DNA from: Halobacillus halophilus DSM 2266
GTDB taxonomy: Bacteria > Bacillota > Bacilli > Bacillales > Halobacillaceae
Reading direction: 5' to 3'
DNA: 64,000 nt
Assembly (NCBI RefSeq): GCF_000284515.1
Contig: NC_017668.1
Coordinates: 3,286,001-3,350,000 of the forward strand
Within the stretch, counting starts at the first letter, position 1. Each line of letters starts with the position of its first letter. Made by a program: the position numbers and the translations under genes. A model generated the notes under the pieces. The model was not told the origin of the DNA. It saw only the letters and a program-made list of their open reading frames with translations, and did no database searches. This document shows positions 48,320 to 58,240 of this stretch, piece by piece.

Positions 48320-49297
48320 TCACAGATTTGCAGAAGGACTCAAACCAAGATTCCTTATCTTTTCCTTCAAAGACCCAATTACTCTTACAGTTGAATCCAC
48401 ATCAATTATATCAGCAGAGTCTGTAATTATATAATCTGCTACAGCTACTGTCATGGATTTTCCTACTTGGAGACGTGAAGGACGTTTCAGTTCATCAATG
48501 TTTTCTATTAAATACGATGAACAACTTCTTAATTGTTTAATTCCAAATTCAGAGTCATTAGTTTTTATTTTTACGCAAAGCTTCTGCTCTTCTAATAGTA
48601 TGTAAGGAGACAACGAATGATCTATGTCTAGGCTGCTCCAAAAGCCATTAAAGCCCCCTCTTGGATTGGCAACATAACCGTAATTTCCTTCGATACCTGC
48701 AGTTCTTATGGACTCATAAACACCAAACCAGACTCGGCTTCCATCTTTCCATTTATTGAATGGTTCATCTTTATATCGAAAAAATGAGTTATCAATTTTT
48801 TTTAAATATGTGAAGTAATCTTGGTAAATATCGCTAGTGATATGCTTGTGTCGGTTTAATAACTGAAGGAACTGCGAACGTGGGTAGACTTGATAACCAG
48901 CATCAAGTACAGGCTGAAGATTGCTTTGCTCATTAATGGTTAAATAGATAGGAACTTGATGAAGATGTGGTCTTTCTTGATGCATGTGAGTTCTGTACCG
49001 TTTTAATTGATTGGAGTGCTGTTTGGTGAACGTTTTATCTTCAATCATTATTGCCCATTGATTATTGATTTCTATTAGAATATCTATACTGCCAAACTGT
49101 TTCTTAATATCAATGGATTCTATAGGGGGTAACATAAGGTCATGTAGTTCAAACAACTCTGCTAGAAATTCTATAGACGCTCGGTGTAACAAAGGGTATG
49201 AATTCTTAAACTCAGAAGAAGCAAATGATACGAACCAGCTAAGAAAGGCATCTTGAGAAAGTTCTGAAGTCGCGTAATCGAATAAATTGGGTTTCAA
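48320..49297 (-). CDS. PD-(D/E)XK nuclease superfamily protein
   Basis: A 325-residue protein opening NLFDYATSELSQDAFLSWFV, typical of the PDDEXK_4 family. The active site is visible: FGSIDILIEI then WAIMIEDKTFT, giving D..x..E-D-K spaced as in PD-(D/E)XK nucleases. The C-terminal half (WSSLDIDHSLSPYILLEEQK; SRLQVGKSMTVAVADYI) is a helical/beta domain. Such proteins are often part of phage defence or repair, but no partner is adjacent. Monocistronic. Confidence 0.75.
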   Translation of the reverse strand: MKPNLFDYATSELSQDAFLSWFVSFASSEFKNSYPLLHRASIEFLAELFELHDLMLPPIESIDIKKQFGSIDILIEINNQWAIMIEDKTFTKQHSNQLKRYRTHMHQERPHLHQVPIYLTINEQSNLQPVLDAGYQVYPRSQFLQLLNRHKHITSDIYQDYFTYLKKIDNSFFRYKDEPFNKWKDGSRVWFGVYESIRTAGIEGNYGYVANPRGGFNGFWSSLDIDHSLSPYILLEEQKLCVKIKTNDSEFGIKQLRSCSSYLIENIDELKRPSRLQVGKSMTVAVADYIITDSADIIDVDSTVRVIGSLKEKIRNLGLSPSANL

Positions 49298-49351
49298 TTA
49301 AATTCACTCCTTTCATTACATTTAAGGCACTAGTTTACAGGATTGGCATAA

Positions 49352-49639
49352 TTAAAATATTACTCTATTTATTTCTTCCTCACTTTTCCCTGTCTGAATT
49401 ATTATAAAGTCTATTAACTCTTGTTGTTTTTCATTATGAATTTAGTTCCTTATACTTCTTAATATGACCTTCATAACCGACGAAATATTCACTATGATAA
49501 TTTGAATTATTATATATCTTTACATTAGTGTTTCATAAATAATATCTGAATATTCTGAGCATATACACTTCCATGAAAATCCTTTGTAATGGATGTCGTA
49601 GGGTGTTCCAGTCCATTCCTATATAAAGGATTCACACAT
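49352..49639 (-). pseudogene. Decayed gene of about 90 codons, family unknown
   Basis: Successive minus-strand frames give MCESFI, stop, EWTGTPYDIHYKGFSWKC, then KIYNNSNYHSEYFVGYEGHI, then NEKQQELIDFIIIQTGKSEE and an end. Taken together they look like one small protein with one internal stop and two frame changes. Nothing else occupies the 430-base interval 49298-49730. Confidence 0.45.
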
Positions 49640-49730
49640 GGACAAAAAATACCGCAAAAAAGACATCTGGTAAATACTTAGAACCGATAAATCTACAAGT
49701 GCTTTTGAGTCTTATTAAAATTAAACTTGA

Positions 49731-50471
49731 TTAACTAGTTTTCTTTTGATTAAAATAAAATTTTAGTGTTTCATAATCTGACTTCACTTGTTTAAATATT
49801 TCTGCATTCCCATCAGGCATATCAGGATGAAACTTCTTCACTAACGTTCTATACCTCTTTTTAATAAGATTAACATCATTAGTATATAAAGGTAATTCAA
49901 ATTTGTTCAGTATGGTGTTAATGACCTCTTCCTCACTATTTCCACTATTCAACTTCTCTTCAAAGTATTCTTTATATTGTTTTTTAAACCTTTCGTTTCT
50001 ATGGTTTTCTTGATTTTCACCATCATTATGAAACTCTTCATTACTATGGTTTCCTTTATTTTCCTCTTCATTATGGAACTCTTGATCACTCTCATTATTG
50101 GAGACCCAGAAAAATTCTTTAATCCAATCTTCAAATTCATCCATTCTTGCATCCCATCTTGCATTTCTTATTTTTAGATAAATAACTCTACCTGCAAAAT
50201 ATTGAAAAAAATAGTTTCCAAAAGACAACAAAAAACTTATTGCAAAAATTGTATCTAGAGGGTATTCATTTAAGTTATTCCCATTTATTGTATTCCATGT
50301 ATTGACTAATGTAATACCTATCCCCATTAAAATAACAAGTAGTATACTAGCTGAAATCCCTAATCCTTGGTATGCAAAATATATTTTCAAATCACGCTCG
50401 TAGCTCTTTTCCTCTTTTAGATATTTCCAGAAAAATATACATGAGGTATATTCTAAGTACGTTCGATTCAT
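49731..50471 (-). CDS. Membrane J-domain protein with internal repeats
   Basis: A 246-residue protein. Two membrane helices are near 35-57 and 72-92. A hydrophilic linker follows with two 15-residue repeats (EFHNEEENKGNHSNE and EFHNDGENQENHRNE, about residues 130-160). The C-terminal 65 residues are a J domain, INTILNKFELPLYTNDVN then YRTLVKKFHPDMPDGNAEIF, with an intact HPD. J domain at the C-terminus and a membrane anchor suggest a DnaK recruiter at the membrane. Not a standard DnaJ (no G/F or zinc domain). Confidence 0.8.
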   Translation of the reverse strand: MNRTYLEYTSCIFFWKYLKEEKSYERDLKIYFAYQGLGISASILLVILMGIGITLVNTWNTINGNNLNEYPLDTIFAISFLLSFGNYFFQYFAGRVIYLKIRNARWDARMDEFEDWIKEFFWVSNNESDQEFHNEEENKGNHSNEEFHNDGENQENHRNERFKKQYKEYFEEKLNSGNSEEEVINTILNKFELPLYTNDVNLIKKRYRTLVKKFHPDMPDGNAEIFKQVKSDYETLKFYFNQKKTS

Positions 50472-50667
50472 ATTTTATCTCCTTTAATTATAGTTGTGCT
50501 AAATAAAACCTCATTCCTAAAAAACAAACCTCTTTGAGTAACAGCAATTTGATCTAATTTGTCAGATAAAATAGTGCATCCTTGGATTAAGCGTTATAGG
50601 AATCTAAGTTTTGAAGTGTTTATTTTACATGTGTATTAAATCTTTCTTTTCATGGTGAGGAGGTTTC

Positions 50668-50847
50668 TTGGTAAAGGACCTTTCGGAATCATACTCAAAA
50701 GAGAAGGTCCGTATTGCTTTAATAGATTTGGGCCATTTTTTCTTCGCTATTCTACTATTGATTTTACAGGAATTTCTACTATTATATCTCCACCTATTTT
50801 CTTTTAATCATAATGGTGAAATTAGTAAAATAAAACAAAATATATAA
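50668..50847 (+). CDS. 59-residue single-span membrane protein
   Basis: TTG 50668, five bases after GAGGAGG, opens a frame giving MVKDLSESYSKEKVRIALID, one hydrophobic helix (HFFFAILLLILQEFLLLYLH) and a polar end. It is preceded by AT-rich sequence with no other gene. No family recognised. Confidence 0.5.
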   Translation: MVKDLSESYSKEKVRIALIDLGHFFFAILLLILQEFLLLYLHLFSFNHNGEISKIKQNI

Positions 50848-50929
50848 GATAATGTTAAATGACGCTTTATCACCAATATGTTTTATTCAGTTCAAATTTC
50901 ATAAACGTTCACAGAGACGTGCACAAAAA

Positions 50930-50953
50930 AGCACCTCTCAAAAAAGAGGTGCT
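50930..50953 (-). terminator. Rho-independent terminator
   Basis: AGCACCTCT / AGAGGTGCT with six-base loop and T6, just after the acyltransferase stop. Confidence 0.88.
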
Positions 50954-50976
50954 CTTCCCATAGCCATATAACCCGG

Positions 50977-52980
50977 CTACTCATCATAAAAATGGTCCAA
51001 CGCTTTCGTTACTTTCTCACCCACATAAGGCGCCAGCGTTTTCGCGTACGTTCTCGTTAAATGGTGACCGTCCTGATAAACGAGTACATTTCCTATAATC
51101 GGCTTACATTCATCCTCATTACAGAATTTATCCGTCAAATCAGCATAATACACATTGTCGAGATTTAGCTGATCGACTTCATCTGATAAATCTTCAAGGT
51201 TATTCTTCGTTATACATTTTTCAGCATTTGGACCATTTTTATCAATACAAGTCGGGATATCAAACTCAGCTCGCGGGTTGTCTTTCAGGGCAAACACGTT
51301 GATATTATGTTCATTCAGTTCTCTCCACTGATCGACATAGCCGTCTGGTATGCCTTCCCATTCCGTAGCATCGGCAGGTGTATAAACTAAGTCCGGTTGT
51401 TTCTCGATTAATTTATCCATCACCGTTTCATTCCACTCAGCACACGTTTCTTGATCGAGTTTCGTGGTCAATCGGTAAGATTCGCTAGAGAACCTGCATG
51501 CACTCCGGGTATAGTTCAATATTTTTATATCGTTATCGTTCGCATATATTTTCAATGGGGCTAACCAATGCGCACTATGAGAACCGCCCACTAAAGCAAT
51601 TGTGTATTCCGGATCCTCTACGTCTCCATATTCGCACATGATCACTTCTGACTCTTCCATCCCCTGGTGGCATCCATCACCATAGCTTTCTGGCACTTTG
51701 TCCTTCGCTTGTAAAACGGTGGGCATAAAAGGTTCATCAGTACTAAATTCTTTACCTGGTTCCATCGCCTCGGCTCCGGGGTAGTCTGTATTCGTTATTT
51801 CAACACTAGCAAAGGCCGCTTGTGTATCTTTCACATAATACGTCCAGGATCCATTTAACACTACCACTGGAATAGCGATTCCAAGTAAGATGAGTGCTAA
51901 CTTTGGTTTGGATTGTATTTTTCTGTTTCTGATTGGTTTCTCTACTAGATTCGTAGTTGCATAGGATACCACTATGGCCAATCCAATGATTAATAAACCA
52001 TGAAGCACGGAAACGGTCTGATTACCCGTAATGTTGTAATATAATACCAACAGTGGCCAATGCCATAGATAAAAACCGTAAGAAATCCCGCCGAACTTTA
52101 CTAAAGGTTTCGCGCTTAGAAGATGATGGACTCCAAACTTTCCACCACTGTTACCCGCAATTAATATCAATACGGCGCACATAACCGGCCAAAGAGCCGC
52201 ATAGCCAGGGAAAACAGTCCCCACCTGTAAAAGCAGTCCACAGGTAACCAAACCAACTAACCCTAACCAGCCAGCCACCACACTTGTCCATTTATTAAAT
52301 GAAATATGGGCGATGACCAGGGAAAGGATCCCGCCAGCGGCAAATTCCCATACTCTCGCAAACGTATCAAAATAAGCCCACGGTTGATTAACGGCCGTCA
52401 TATACACCGAATAGCCAATGGATACGACAAACATCCCGATTAATGTATAGAAAAATAGATTTCTAATATTCTTATTTAATTTCCTTGCAATCCCTATTAC
52501 AGTTAGCAGTACTAAGGTCCAAATGATATAAAACTGAAACTGGGTACTCATGGCCCAGAAATGCTGCACAGGACTAGCCGCGTTATTCTGCGCCAAATAA
52601 TTGACTGAATTACTGGCCAGCTGCCAATTCTCTACATAGATCAAGGAAGCTGCGACTTCTTTAATAATGGTTACCCATTGGGTTTGAGGTAAGAAATAAA
52701 AACTAGTAACGATTACAAATGCTAGTACCGCAAAGGCGATTGGAAATAGTCTCTTCCCTAGTTTAAGGAGAAATCCAATACCATCAACTTTACCCGTTCT
52801 CTCATACATATTTAAAAGCGATGTTGTTATTAAAAATCCGGATACAACGAAGAACACATCCACTCCACCTGAAACATTCCCCAACCAGATGTGGTACACG
52901 GCAACTAATAGGGCAGCTATCGCGCGTAACCCTTCAATCTCCGGTCTGAACTTCCTATTCGACTCTTTGGATAGATTCAT
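50977..52980 (-). CDS. OafA/YrhL-type acyltransferase with C-terminal SGNH domain
   Basis: A 667-residue integral membrane O-acetyltransferase. The acyltransferase 3 domain (residues about 12-360) starts FRPEIEGLRAIAALLVAVYH and has about ten helices with VFFVVSGFLIT. After a final helix the extracellular SGNH domain follows: block I LVGGSHSAHW and the catalytic Asp-His pair in DGHHLTRTYA. It should move acetyl groups across the membrane and add them to a surface glycan or peptidoglycan. It lies next to the polysaccharide region. Confidence 0.92.
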   Translation of the reverse strand: MNLSKESNRKFRPEIEGLRAIAALLVAVYHIWLGNVSGGVDVFFVVSGFLITTSLLNMYERTGKVDGIGFLLKLGKRLFPIAFAVLAFVIVTSFYFLPQTQWVTIIKEVAASLIYVENWQLASNSVNYLAQNNAASPVQHFWAMSTQFQFYIIWTLVLLTVIGIARKLNKNIRNLFFYTLIGMFVVSIGYSVYMTAVNQPWAYFDTFARVWEFAAGGILSLVIAHISFNKWTSVVAGWLGLVGLVTCGLLLQVGTVFPGYAALWPVMCAVLILIAGNSGGKFGVHHLLSAKPLVKFGGISYGFYLWHWPLLVLYYNITGNQTVSVLHGLLIIGLAIVVSYATTNLVEKPIRNRKIQSKPKLALILLGIAIPVVVLNGSWTYYVKDTQAAFASVEITNTDYPGAEAMEPGKEFSTDEPFMPTVLQAKDKVPESYGDGCHQGMEESEVIMCEYGDVEDPEYTIALVGGSHSAHWLAPLKIYANDNDIKILNYTRSACRFSSESYRLTTKLDQETCAEWNETVMDKLIEKQPDLVYTPADATEWEGIPDGYVDQWRELNEHNINVFALKDNPRAEFDIPTCIDKNGPNAEKCITKNNLEDLSDEVDQLNLDNVYYADLTDKFCNEDECKPIIGNVLVYQDGHHLTRTYAKTLAPYVGEKVTKALDHFYDE

Positions 52981-53080
52981 CTAAAGCCTCCGTTTTAAGT
53001 GAAATACCGACATATATTTTACCATGAAACGGAGGGGAGATGTTATATTATTCATTATTTTATGGCTTCCTGACTGCTTC

Positions 53081-53392
53081 TTATCTATCTACGATCTCTA
53101 CTACCTTTATCTTCAATTGCCACTCCATACCATAGTAATAAATACAGAGGATCGTATCACCTTGTTTTTTAAACCAGTTAGAATTTAATTTGCTGATTGT
53201 TCCGACGACCAGTCTTCTGTTAATTGAAGATTCTGTCCAGGCTTCGCCACTCGTCAAGAAGTTGTACAATTTCACATCACAAAACCCATACGCTTGTAGA
53301 ATGGCATCATGAAAATCTTCCATAGTGTGTCCCACTAAGCGTTGAATGTTAGCCGATGCATCCCCAAGCGTTTTCCAACACGTGTATGTACC
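53081..53392 (-). pseudogene. N-terminally truncated pRiA4b ORF-3/IS1096 TnpR-like protein
   Basis: The frame is open from codon GGT at 53392 (GTYTCWKTLGDASANIQRLV) through MEDFHDAILQAYGFCDVKLY to TILCIYYYGMEWQLKIKVVE. CW..L.....I..LH..I..AFGF..H.Y.F and the later Y-x-Y-x-G-x-x-W motif fit the family. A TAA precedes the first codon, so the N-terminus is lost; GTG 53335 could start a shorter product. The upstream side joins the truncated acyltransferase. Confidence 0.5.
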
Positions 53393-53438
53393 TTAAAACG
53401 GCTTTCCGATGTCTCATGGACACGTTTGATGTGGAACA

Positions 53439-54211
53439 TCAGTTTCGAAAAATTTTTTTAAAAATATTATTGAAACACTCATATTCATAATTTTCGTAGA
53501 TCTTTCTCATTTTAGTTAACTTCTGAAAGTGTGTAATTAATGTTTTTATGTTCTTAGCCAATAATGCACCTATAAGAAACATAAAACTATAGTGAAGTGT
53601 ATCCAAATAACTCGTGTGAAAACCTAAAGATTCATTAATTCCGTAGACTGAACTATAACCACTTACTATTGATAAAAAAGCAGCTAGCAGCAGTACTTTA
53701 ATTGGTTTGAATTTAAAAGTAATCCATAATATAACAGGAAAAATAATTGATATCCTCATTTCATGTATCAATGTCCATACCACCGGGTTAACATTTGTGG
53801 TTTCATAATTGCCAATGAGAAAAATGTGACTGATAAAATTACTTAGCTCAAAACTTCCTGTCCACTTTTCACTAAACCATCCTCCCAGTTCATTAATTCC
53901 TCCCTTACCAAATAAAGCAAATAGAAGAAATGCCAATAGTATGGAAATTAAATAAGGTATATAAATCCGAAGAAATCTTTTTAAAATAAAAGGAATGTAC
54001 TGTTGTTTTTTCCCGTAATAAAAAGGTAGAGCTAAAACAAATCCACTCAATAAAAAAACATCAACACGGCTTCGTGTGCAGAAAATACTATTCTAAGAGG
54101 TGAATAATTAAGAAAAGCAGGTAGATCGGCAACCATTGTTATCGCATGGGCATTCACTACTGATAACGCAGCTAACCCTCTTAGAGAATCAAGTTGGTAA
54201 TATCTATTCAT
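53439..54211 (-). pseudogene. Acyltransferase 3 gene, frameshifted and 3'-truncated
   Basis: ATG 54211 begins MNRYYQLDSLRGLAALSVVN and runs to EAVLMFFY, stop. A T7 tract at the join precedes the continuing frame LSGFVLALPFYYGKKQQYIP and IHEMRISIIFPVILW. One more T (T8) would restore ...LMFFLLSGF, the expected sequence. The protein also ends early (about 257 residues instead of 340-380). Its start overlaps the stop of the ligase gene, so it was the last gene of that operon. Confidence 0.7.
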
Positions 54212-55454
54212 TAATACTCTCCATATAGTCATTACTTTTATCTATCATTTTATAGCTGCCTATCATGAATGTTAATCCTAAAAATGCGAAGAAAATCCGA
54301 TTGTCGTTAAAATCACCAGTAGTATTCACATTAAATAATTGGAAAACTAAAAGTAAAATTACAGAAATTTGTTCTGGTGCAATGACTTGTGTCCTTATGG
54401 TTGATATTACGCACCAAACTGCGGCAATTAAAAGGGTAAGAAATGTCGCAATCCCAAATATGCCTAACTCGCTCATAAATTCTAAAAACATATTGTGTGG
54501 GTAATGCCTCTCATCCAACCCTGAATACTTTATAGCAAAGCTCCCAATGCCTCCGCCTTTAAAGATATCATTTTCAAACATATGTATTGATGTATTATAT
54601 CGGTTTATTCTTTCTGAAATTGAATTTGCTGCCCCTTGTTCGTTAAAAAGGAATTGCATTCTCATCAGTAAAGTATCAATAGTACCATTTCTATACAGAG
54701 GAATTAATCCTACTAATGCAAGAGGTATTAAAGGAATAAACTTGAAAACACTTTTTTTTATTTTTATATCATTTATGGAAAACTTAATTGAGAGTATAGC
54801 AATGAAAAACAGTGTTAAAACGAATGCTATTAATGCCATTCTTGATCCAGTTAGAAGTAATGCAATCAAAAGCAAACCTAAAACTCCAGTTAAAAAAAAC
54901 CTAACCCTCTTTTTAGCTGCGCCATAAAAATACAGAATGAGTACAATAATCGAGCCCATAGCTGTCATCTTTGCTAACCCTAAGACACTTCCTCCATCTA
55001 CGCCTAAACGATTGAGTTCTTCCTGGACCGGAGAGTTATAATAATTCCAAATTACTATCCCCGAAACCAATATTGTTATACCCGCAAAACTTTTTAAGAA
55101 TTTTCTTAAGGATTGTCTGTTTCTAATCACCAAAAAACCGCCAAAAAAAGACCACCCAGTCAAAAACATAAACTTGAGTGTTTTTGTAATTGCATAAGAC
55201 GAGCTTGGGGTATAGAAGAGACTAATTAACATTATCAAACAAAGGAAGGAATATAATATTGCCGGTAAAACAATCTTTTTAGGTACGCCTTTATTTTTAA
55301 ATGTGACTTTAATAGCAGCTACTATAGATAAAACCATAAAAATAAGTGTCAGGTCCACTGGCACCCACTCATCAACGGCAAGCTTAGCCGTACTAGACAA
55401 CAAAAAAAATGCGAACAAAAATTCTGAACTAAACAATGATTTCATTAGCTTCAT
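54204..55454 (-). CDS. O-antigen ligase/Wzy-type polymerase family protein
   Basis: A 416-residue polytopic protein with about 12 helices. The large outer loop and the family signature GGGIGSFAIKYSGLDERHYP followed by HNMFLEFMSELGIFG identify the Wzy_C/O-antigen ligase fold. In Gram-positives this protein polymerises exopolysaccharide repeat units or attaches glycans. ATG 55454 follows GGGAGA. AT-rich like the rest of this polysaccharide block. Confidence 0.85.
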   Translation of the reverse strand: MKLMKSLFSSEFLFAFFLLSSTAKLAVDEWVPVDLTLIFMVLSIVAAIKVTFKNKGVPKKIVLPAILYSFLCLIMLISLFYTPSSSYAITKTLKFMFLTGWSFFGGFLVIRNRQSLRKFLKSFAGITILVSGIVIWNYYNSPVQEELNRLGVDGGSVLGLAKMTAMGSIIVLILYFYGAAKKRVRFFLTGVLGLLLIALLLTGSRMALIAFVLTLFFIAILSIKFSINDIKIKKSVFKFIPLIPLALVGLIPLYRNGTIDTLLMRMQFLFNEQGAANSISERINRYNTSIHMFENDIFKGGGIGSFAIKYSGLDERHYPHNMFLEFMSELGIFGIATFLTLLIAAVWCVISTIRTQVIAPEQISVILLLVFQLFNVNTTGDFNDNRIFFAFLGLTFMIGSYKMIDKSNDYMESINE

Positions 55455-56114
55455 AAAAATATCTCCCATATAAAATGTTCTTTATCAATATCATTATAAC
55501 AATCTTATTCCCCAAACAGTAGATTATTTATAAAATAGCCTAATTAGTTTAAAGACTTTGCTTTAAGGATATAACTAATTCCATCTGCTCTAACACATAA
55601 AAACATTATATACAACCATTATAATCCATACTTGCTATTCTACTGTTAAAATAAATTAAGTATTATTGGTAAACTCATTGTATATCATAAGTGCGAAGAA
55701 GTGGATCTAACTTATGTCTTTCTTCAGCTTTATGAGGGGCAAATATAAAATTATAGATGAAATAAACAATTATATAATAAAGTTTTGAATAATTAATTTT
55801 TATTTACCTTGATTCATTGGGAACAATATTTCTAACAGTAGTAAATGTAAACCATCACCACCGTATTCTTTGAATAAAGTGGGAATTACTTTATGCTTTC
55901 AGAAAAGGTGTTCGGAAAAAAATGCTCTCTGAGACTCCCCCTTCACACAAAAAGCCCCACCAGAAGGTGAGGCTAACTTATCCTTGAGTAGACAAAATTC
56001 ACAAATATTGGTGAAACTCGAGGACAGATACAATTATACCACTTTAGTTAATTTTTTCAATAAATATTTACATTTGCAAAAGTTGCAAGTCTATGTTTGA
56101 TAAAAGCTAATAAA
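55455..56114. other. AT-rich intergenic region with one terminator
   Basis: About 660 bases with no coding frame. A terminator of the sulfate operon lies at 55953-55974: AGCCcCACC / GGTGaGGCT with T5 on the minus strand. The rest contains only the promoter area of the ligase gene. Confidence 0.6.
55953..55974 (-). terminator. Terminator of the sulfate operon
   Basis: AGCCTCACC-TTCT-GGTGGGGCT on the minus strand followed by T5, 140 bases after the ATP sulfurylase stop. Confidence 0.75.
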
Positions 56115-57266
56115 CTAAGCTTGTTTCATTCCTTTAATTAACACATCTGCTACTTCGGGACGAGAGAACTCTTTAGGAGGACGCTCTCCATTACGTAGAA
56201 GTTCACGTACTTTTGTACCACTTAAATGAATATGGTGTTCTTTACCATGTGGGCATGTTTTCGCTGAAGCCATATTTTCACATACATCGCAATAGAAAGC
56301 ATGTTCAAATTTAAAGATACCAATGCCAAGTTCGTCTTCAACACTAGCCACTAAATCCTGAGCATCGTATGTTCCGTAATAGTCGCCTACTCCTGCGTGA
56401 TCACGTCCAACAATAAAGTGAGTGCAACCGTAATTTTTACGAACGGTCGCATGCAGAATAGCTTCACGTGGGCCAGCATAGCGCATAGCTGCTGGATAAA
56501 TGACCAGGCGAACACGATCCTCAACATAGTAGTGTTTTAGAATCGTTTGATAGCTTTCCATACGCACATCAGCAGGGATGTCGTCAGACTTAGTTTCTCC
56601 CACTAATGGGTTTAACAATAAACCATCTACAGCTTCTAGAGCCGTTTTCTGGATATGTTCGTGAGCACGGTGGACAGGGTTACGAGTTTGGAAACCTACA
56701 ATTGTTTTCCAGCCAAGGTCAGAGAAAAGCTGACGAGTTTCCGCAGGATCTAGATAGAAGTCTTCAAACTCTCCATGGTCTGGACGGTTGAGAAGCATAA
56801 TCGGACCGCCTAAATAGACATTGCCCTTCTCATAAACTTTAGCTACACCAGGGTGAGCTATATCCGTTGTGCCATAGACATTCTCAGCTTCACGGGCCTC
56901 ATCGTAAGTATATTTCTCTTCAATTAATAGAGTACCGTAAGTAATTCCATCTTCCCCTTGAAGAGCGATTTCTTCCCCTACCTGATATTGGTCGGCTTGT
57001 TCTTCTGTTACGGGGAGAGTGATAGGAATACTCCAGATCGTTCCGTCTTTCAAACGCATTTCTTCTACTACTCTTTCATAATCAGCTTTGATCATGAATC
57101 CTTGAAGAGGACTGAAACCGCCAATTCCGATTAGTTCCAGATCAGATATGGTCCACTTTGAAATCTCTAATTTTTGTAGAGACTTCGCATGATCAAGAGC
57201 TTCCTCTCTATCGTTTCCTTTTAATTCACGATTTACCAGGCTTCCGCCATGTACTTCAACTGCCAT
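56115..57266 (-). CDS. sat: Sulfate adenylyltransferase (ATP sulfurylase)
   Basis: A 383-residue homomeric ATP sulfurylase that makes APS from sulfate and ATP. The ATP-binding motifs are NPVHRAHEH and [17 protein letters not shown], with the anion-binding Arg, is intact. The C-terminal [20 protein letters not shown] zinc-binding segment and [11 protein letters not shown] are typical of Bacillus-type Sat. It is the last gene of the SLC13-cysC-cysQ-sat operon, 132 bases after cysQ. Confidence 0.95.
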   Translation of the reverse strand: MAVEVHGGSLVNRELKGNDREEALDHAKSLQKLEISKWTISDLELIGIGGFSPLQGFMIKADYERVVEEMRLKDGTIWSIPITLPVTEEQADQYQVGEEIALQGEDGITYGTLLIEEKYTYDEAREAENVYGTTDIAHPGVAKVYEKGNVYLGGPIMLLNRPDHGEFEDFYLDPAETRQLFSDLGWKTIVGFQTRNPVHRAHEHIQKTALEAVDGLLLNPLVGETKSDDIPADVRMESYQTILKHYYVEDRVRLVIYPAAMRYAGPREAILHATVRKNYGCTHFIVGRDHAGVGDYYGTYDAQDLVASVEDELGIGIFKFEHAFYCDVCENMASAKTCPHGKEHHIHLSGTKVRELLRNGERPPKEFSRPEVADVLIKGMKQA

Positions 57267-57398
57267 AAATTAAATCCTCCAATTTCATTCACTTTATTTA
57301 AGTATGCCACTACTTAGCTTACACTTTTTTTAAGAATCTTGTAACCGTTAAAACAGGAATTTACTAACTCTAAACAATTTGCTTTATGCTCAATTCTC

Positions 57399-58181
57399 TT
57401 ATGATCTATGAGCTAAAAACCATGGGTTTCTTAGAATTTCTTTATTATAAGTCAATGAGGTCTTTCCATTAGCAATTTCCACTCTGCCGCCGGATAATTC
57501 TACAACGGCTTGTCCTGCCCCTGTATCCCATTCCATGGTTGGTGCATATCGTGGGTAATAATCCGCTTTACCTTCAGCGACCAAGCATAATTTCAAAGAA
57601 CTTCCCGCAGAGATTGTCTCCACTTCTTCATAGCTCTCTTTTAATTGATTAATAAATTCTTCTGTTTCTTTAGACATATGAGAACGGCTAGCTACTACTT
57701 TTGCAATCTTACTATTTGAGTCTTCTAAAGGGAGTTTAGTGGTGTTAGCTGGGACATTACCGCCCGATAATACTCCAGTCACTTTATAAGCGCCTTTCTC
57801 TTCATCAGCTACATAAAGATCATCTAATGCAGGAGCATACACCACACCAAGTACCGGTTTTCCATCTCTGATAAGTGCGATATTAACGGTGAATTCACCA
57901 TTCTTCTTGATAAATTCTTTTGTTCCATCAATGGGATCGACCAGCCAGAATTGTTTCCATTCTTTACGTTCGTCATAAGAAAGTTGTGAACCCTCTTCAC
58001 TTAAGATAGGAATCTCAGGGTAGTGCTCTTGTAGAGCTGCCTTAATAATCTCATGAGAACGTTGGTCCGCAATTGTTAGTGGAGACTCATCTTCCTTATA
58101 TTCCACATCAAAGTCGGTTTCATAGATTTTCATTATTTCATTACCTGCTTCTATTGCCGCTTGAACAACTACTTTTTGCAT
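57399..58181 (-). CDS. cysQ: 3'(2'),5'-bisphosphate nucleotidase CysQ
   Basis: A 260-residue inositol-monophosphatase-fold enzyme that hydrolyses PAP to AMP, removing the by-product of PAPS use. Motifs: EEGSQLSYDER metal-ligand segment, WLVDPIDGTKEF active site, and WDTGAGQAV near the C-terminus. Located between cysC and sat; a strong hairpin separates it from cysC. Confidence 0.93.
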   Translation of the reverse strand: MQKVVVQAAIEAGNEIMKIYETDFDVEYKEDESPLTIADQRSHEIIKAALQEHYPEIPILSEEGSQLSYDERKEWKQFWLVDPIDGTKEFIKKNGEFTVNIALIRDGKPVLGVVYAPALDDLYVADEEKGAYKVTGVLSGGNVPANTTKLPLEDSNSKIAKVVASRSHMSKETEEFINQLKESYEEVETISAGSSLKLCLVAEGKADYYPRYAPTMEWDTGAGQAVVELSGGRVEIANGKTSLTYNKEILRNPWFLAHRS

Positions 58182-58202
58182 AGAATGCCTCCCTATATTC
58201 GT

Positions 58203-58237
58203 AATAAAATCGTCAGTATACTACTGACGATTTTATT
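58203..58237. terminator. Perfect 16-bp hairpin between cysC and cysQ
   Basis: AATAAAATCGTCAGTA / TACTGACGATTTTATT with a three-base loop and T runs on both sides. It may cause partial termination within the operon. Confidence 0.8.
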
Positions 58238-58240
58238 TTT

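Noticed and set aside
49949-50177. Overlapping frames within the J-domain gene on both strands
   Set aside because: They arise from the near-identical repeats and AT-rich codons of the real gene and show no domain or start signal.
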